From Chrysoperla carnea (lineage: Eukaryota; Arthropoda; Insecta; Neuroptera; Chrysopidae), in assembly GCF_905475395.1 (NCBI RefSeq), contig NC_058338.1, positions 77,573,435-77,637,434 of the forward strand: 64,000 nt of DNA. Direction: 5' to 3'. Each line of letters begins with the position of its first letter. Within the stretch, counting starts at the first letter, position 1. Positions 63,756 through 64,000 of this stretch are shown here, in pieces. The notes below the pieces were generated by a model, which worked only from the letters and a program-made list of their open reading frames with translations, ran no database searches and was not told the origin of the DNA. The position numbers and the translations under genes were made by a program.

Positions 63756-64000
63756 ACACCATTTTGGGAAATTAAAAAGTTGATGCGCACGCATATGATA
63801 TAACTCAAAATTGATAGTTTATGGTTTTGAGTTTTGCTTTTGACAGTCAATTGTTTTTATAACTTTTGTTTTCCTTTTTTTGTTTATTACAAAAATTAAA
63901 TCTTAATGATTGTTAGAAGAAAATTAATTACCAAAATAAGTTAATTAAACTAAGTTGAATAGTTTTATTGAAAGAAAAGTATGTTCTAAAAAAATTAATA
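63756..64000 (+). promoter_or_regulatory. Promoter of a third Z7/Z8-type gene, cut by the window edge
   Basis: It carries every block of the Z7 and Z8 promoters in order: 'aaagttgatgcgcacgcata', 'gatataactcaaaattgata', 'gacagtcaattg', 'tttttgtttattac', 'gaaaattaattacc', 'agttttattgaaagaaaagt' and, as the last bases, 'gttctaaaaaaattaata'. In Z7 the last block is followed by aaaATG, so the start codon is expected at about 64004. Confidence 0.7.

Overview
This is an AT-rich insect genomic window. The evidence is short spliceosomal introns with GT/AG ends, eight genes carrying the arthropod-type ZAD (zinc-finger-associated domain), and a dense load of insect-style DNA transposons and 5'-truncated LINEs. 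I cannot settle the order. A HEI10/CCNB1IP1-type meiotic gene argues against a drosophilid.

The window is a ZAD-C2H2 zinc-finger gene cluster. I reconstructed eight complete multi-exon ZAD genes (Z1 to Z8) by joining exons at GT/AG sites; every one closes in frame to a stop. Z1 (4463-9329) and Z2 (11289-15982) are on the minus strand. Z3 (18328-21815), Z4 (23068-27878) and Z5 (29143-34308) are on the plus strand. Z6 (42507-47454) is minus. Z7 (48855-52949) and Z8 (57359-61590) are a recent plus-strand tandem pair. The right edge holds the promoter of a third copy of that pair, whose ATG should lie about 4 bases past the window. The left edge holds the terminal exon (2040-2186) of another member. 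Two other genes sit in the cluster: a RING/coiled-coil HEI10 (CCNB1IP1-like) gene at 36308-37371, and a single-exon nine-finger C2H2 gene without a visible ZAD at 54946-55902, antisense between Z7 and Z8.

The ZAD genes share one plan: ZAD exon, acidic and basic linker exons, then finger exons of fixed length (193, 245 or slightly longer, and 317 nt) and a terminal exon. Intron phases are identical, so they arose by whole-gene duplication. Z6, Z7 and Z8 share an extra intron inside the 317-nt exon. Z7 and Z8 have lost the last finger and one internal finger. Between Z7 and Z8 the residue just before the first zinc-binding His has changed in all four of the fingers that differ most, which suggests diverging DNA recognition.

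Introns and spacers are packed with mobile DNA: non-LTR 3' ends with a (TAA)n tail, a hAT remnant with a perfect 8-bp target duplication, pogo/Tigger-like and THAP/P-like remnants, several fold-back MITE families, and one old Ty3/Gypsy fossil between Z2 and Z3. A tRNA-Glu-like sequence with a UUU anticodon lies in the last intron of Z8.
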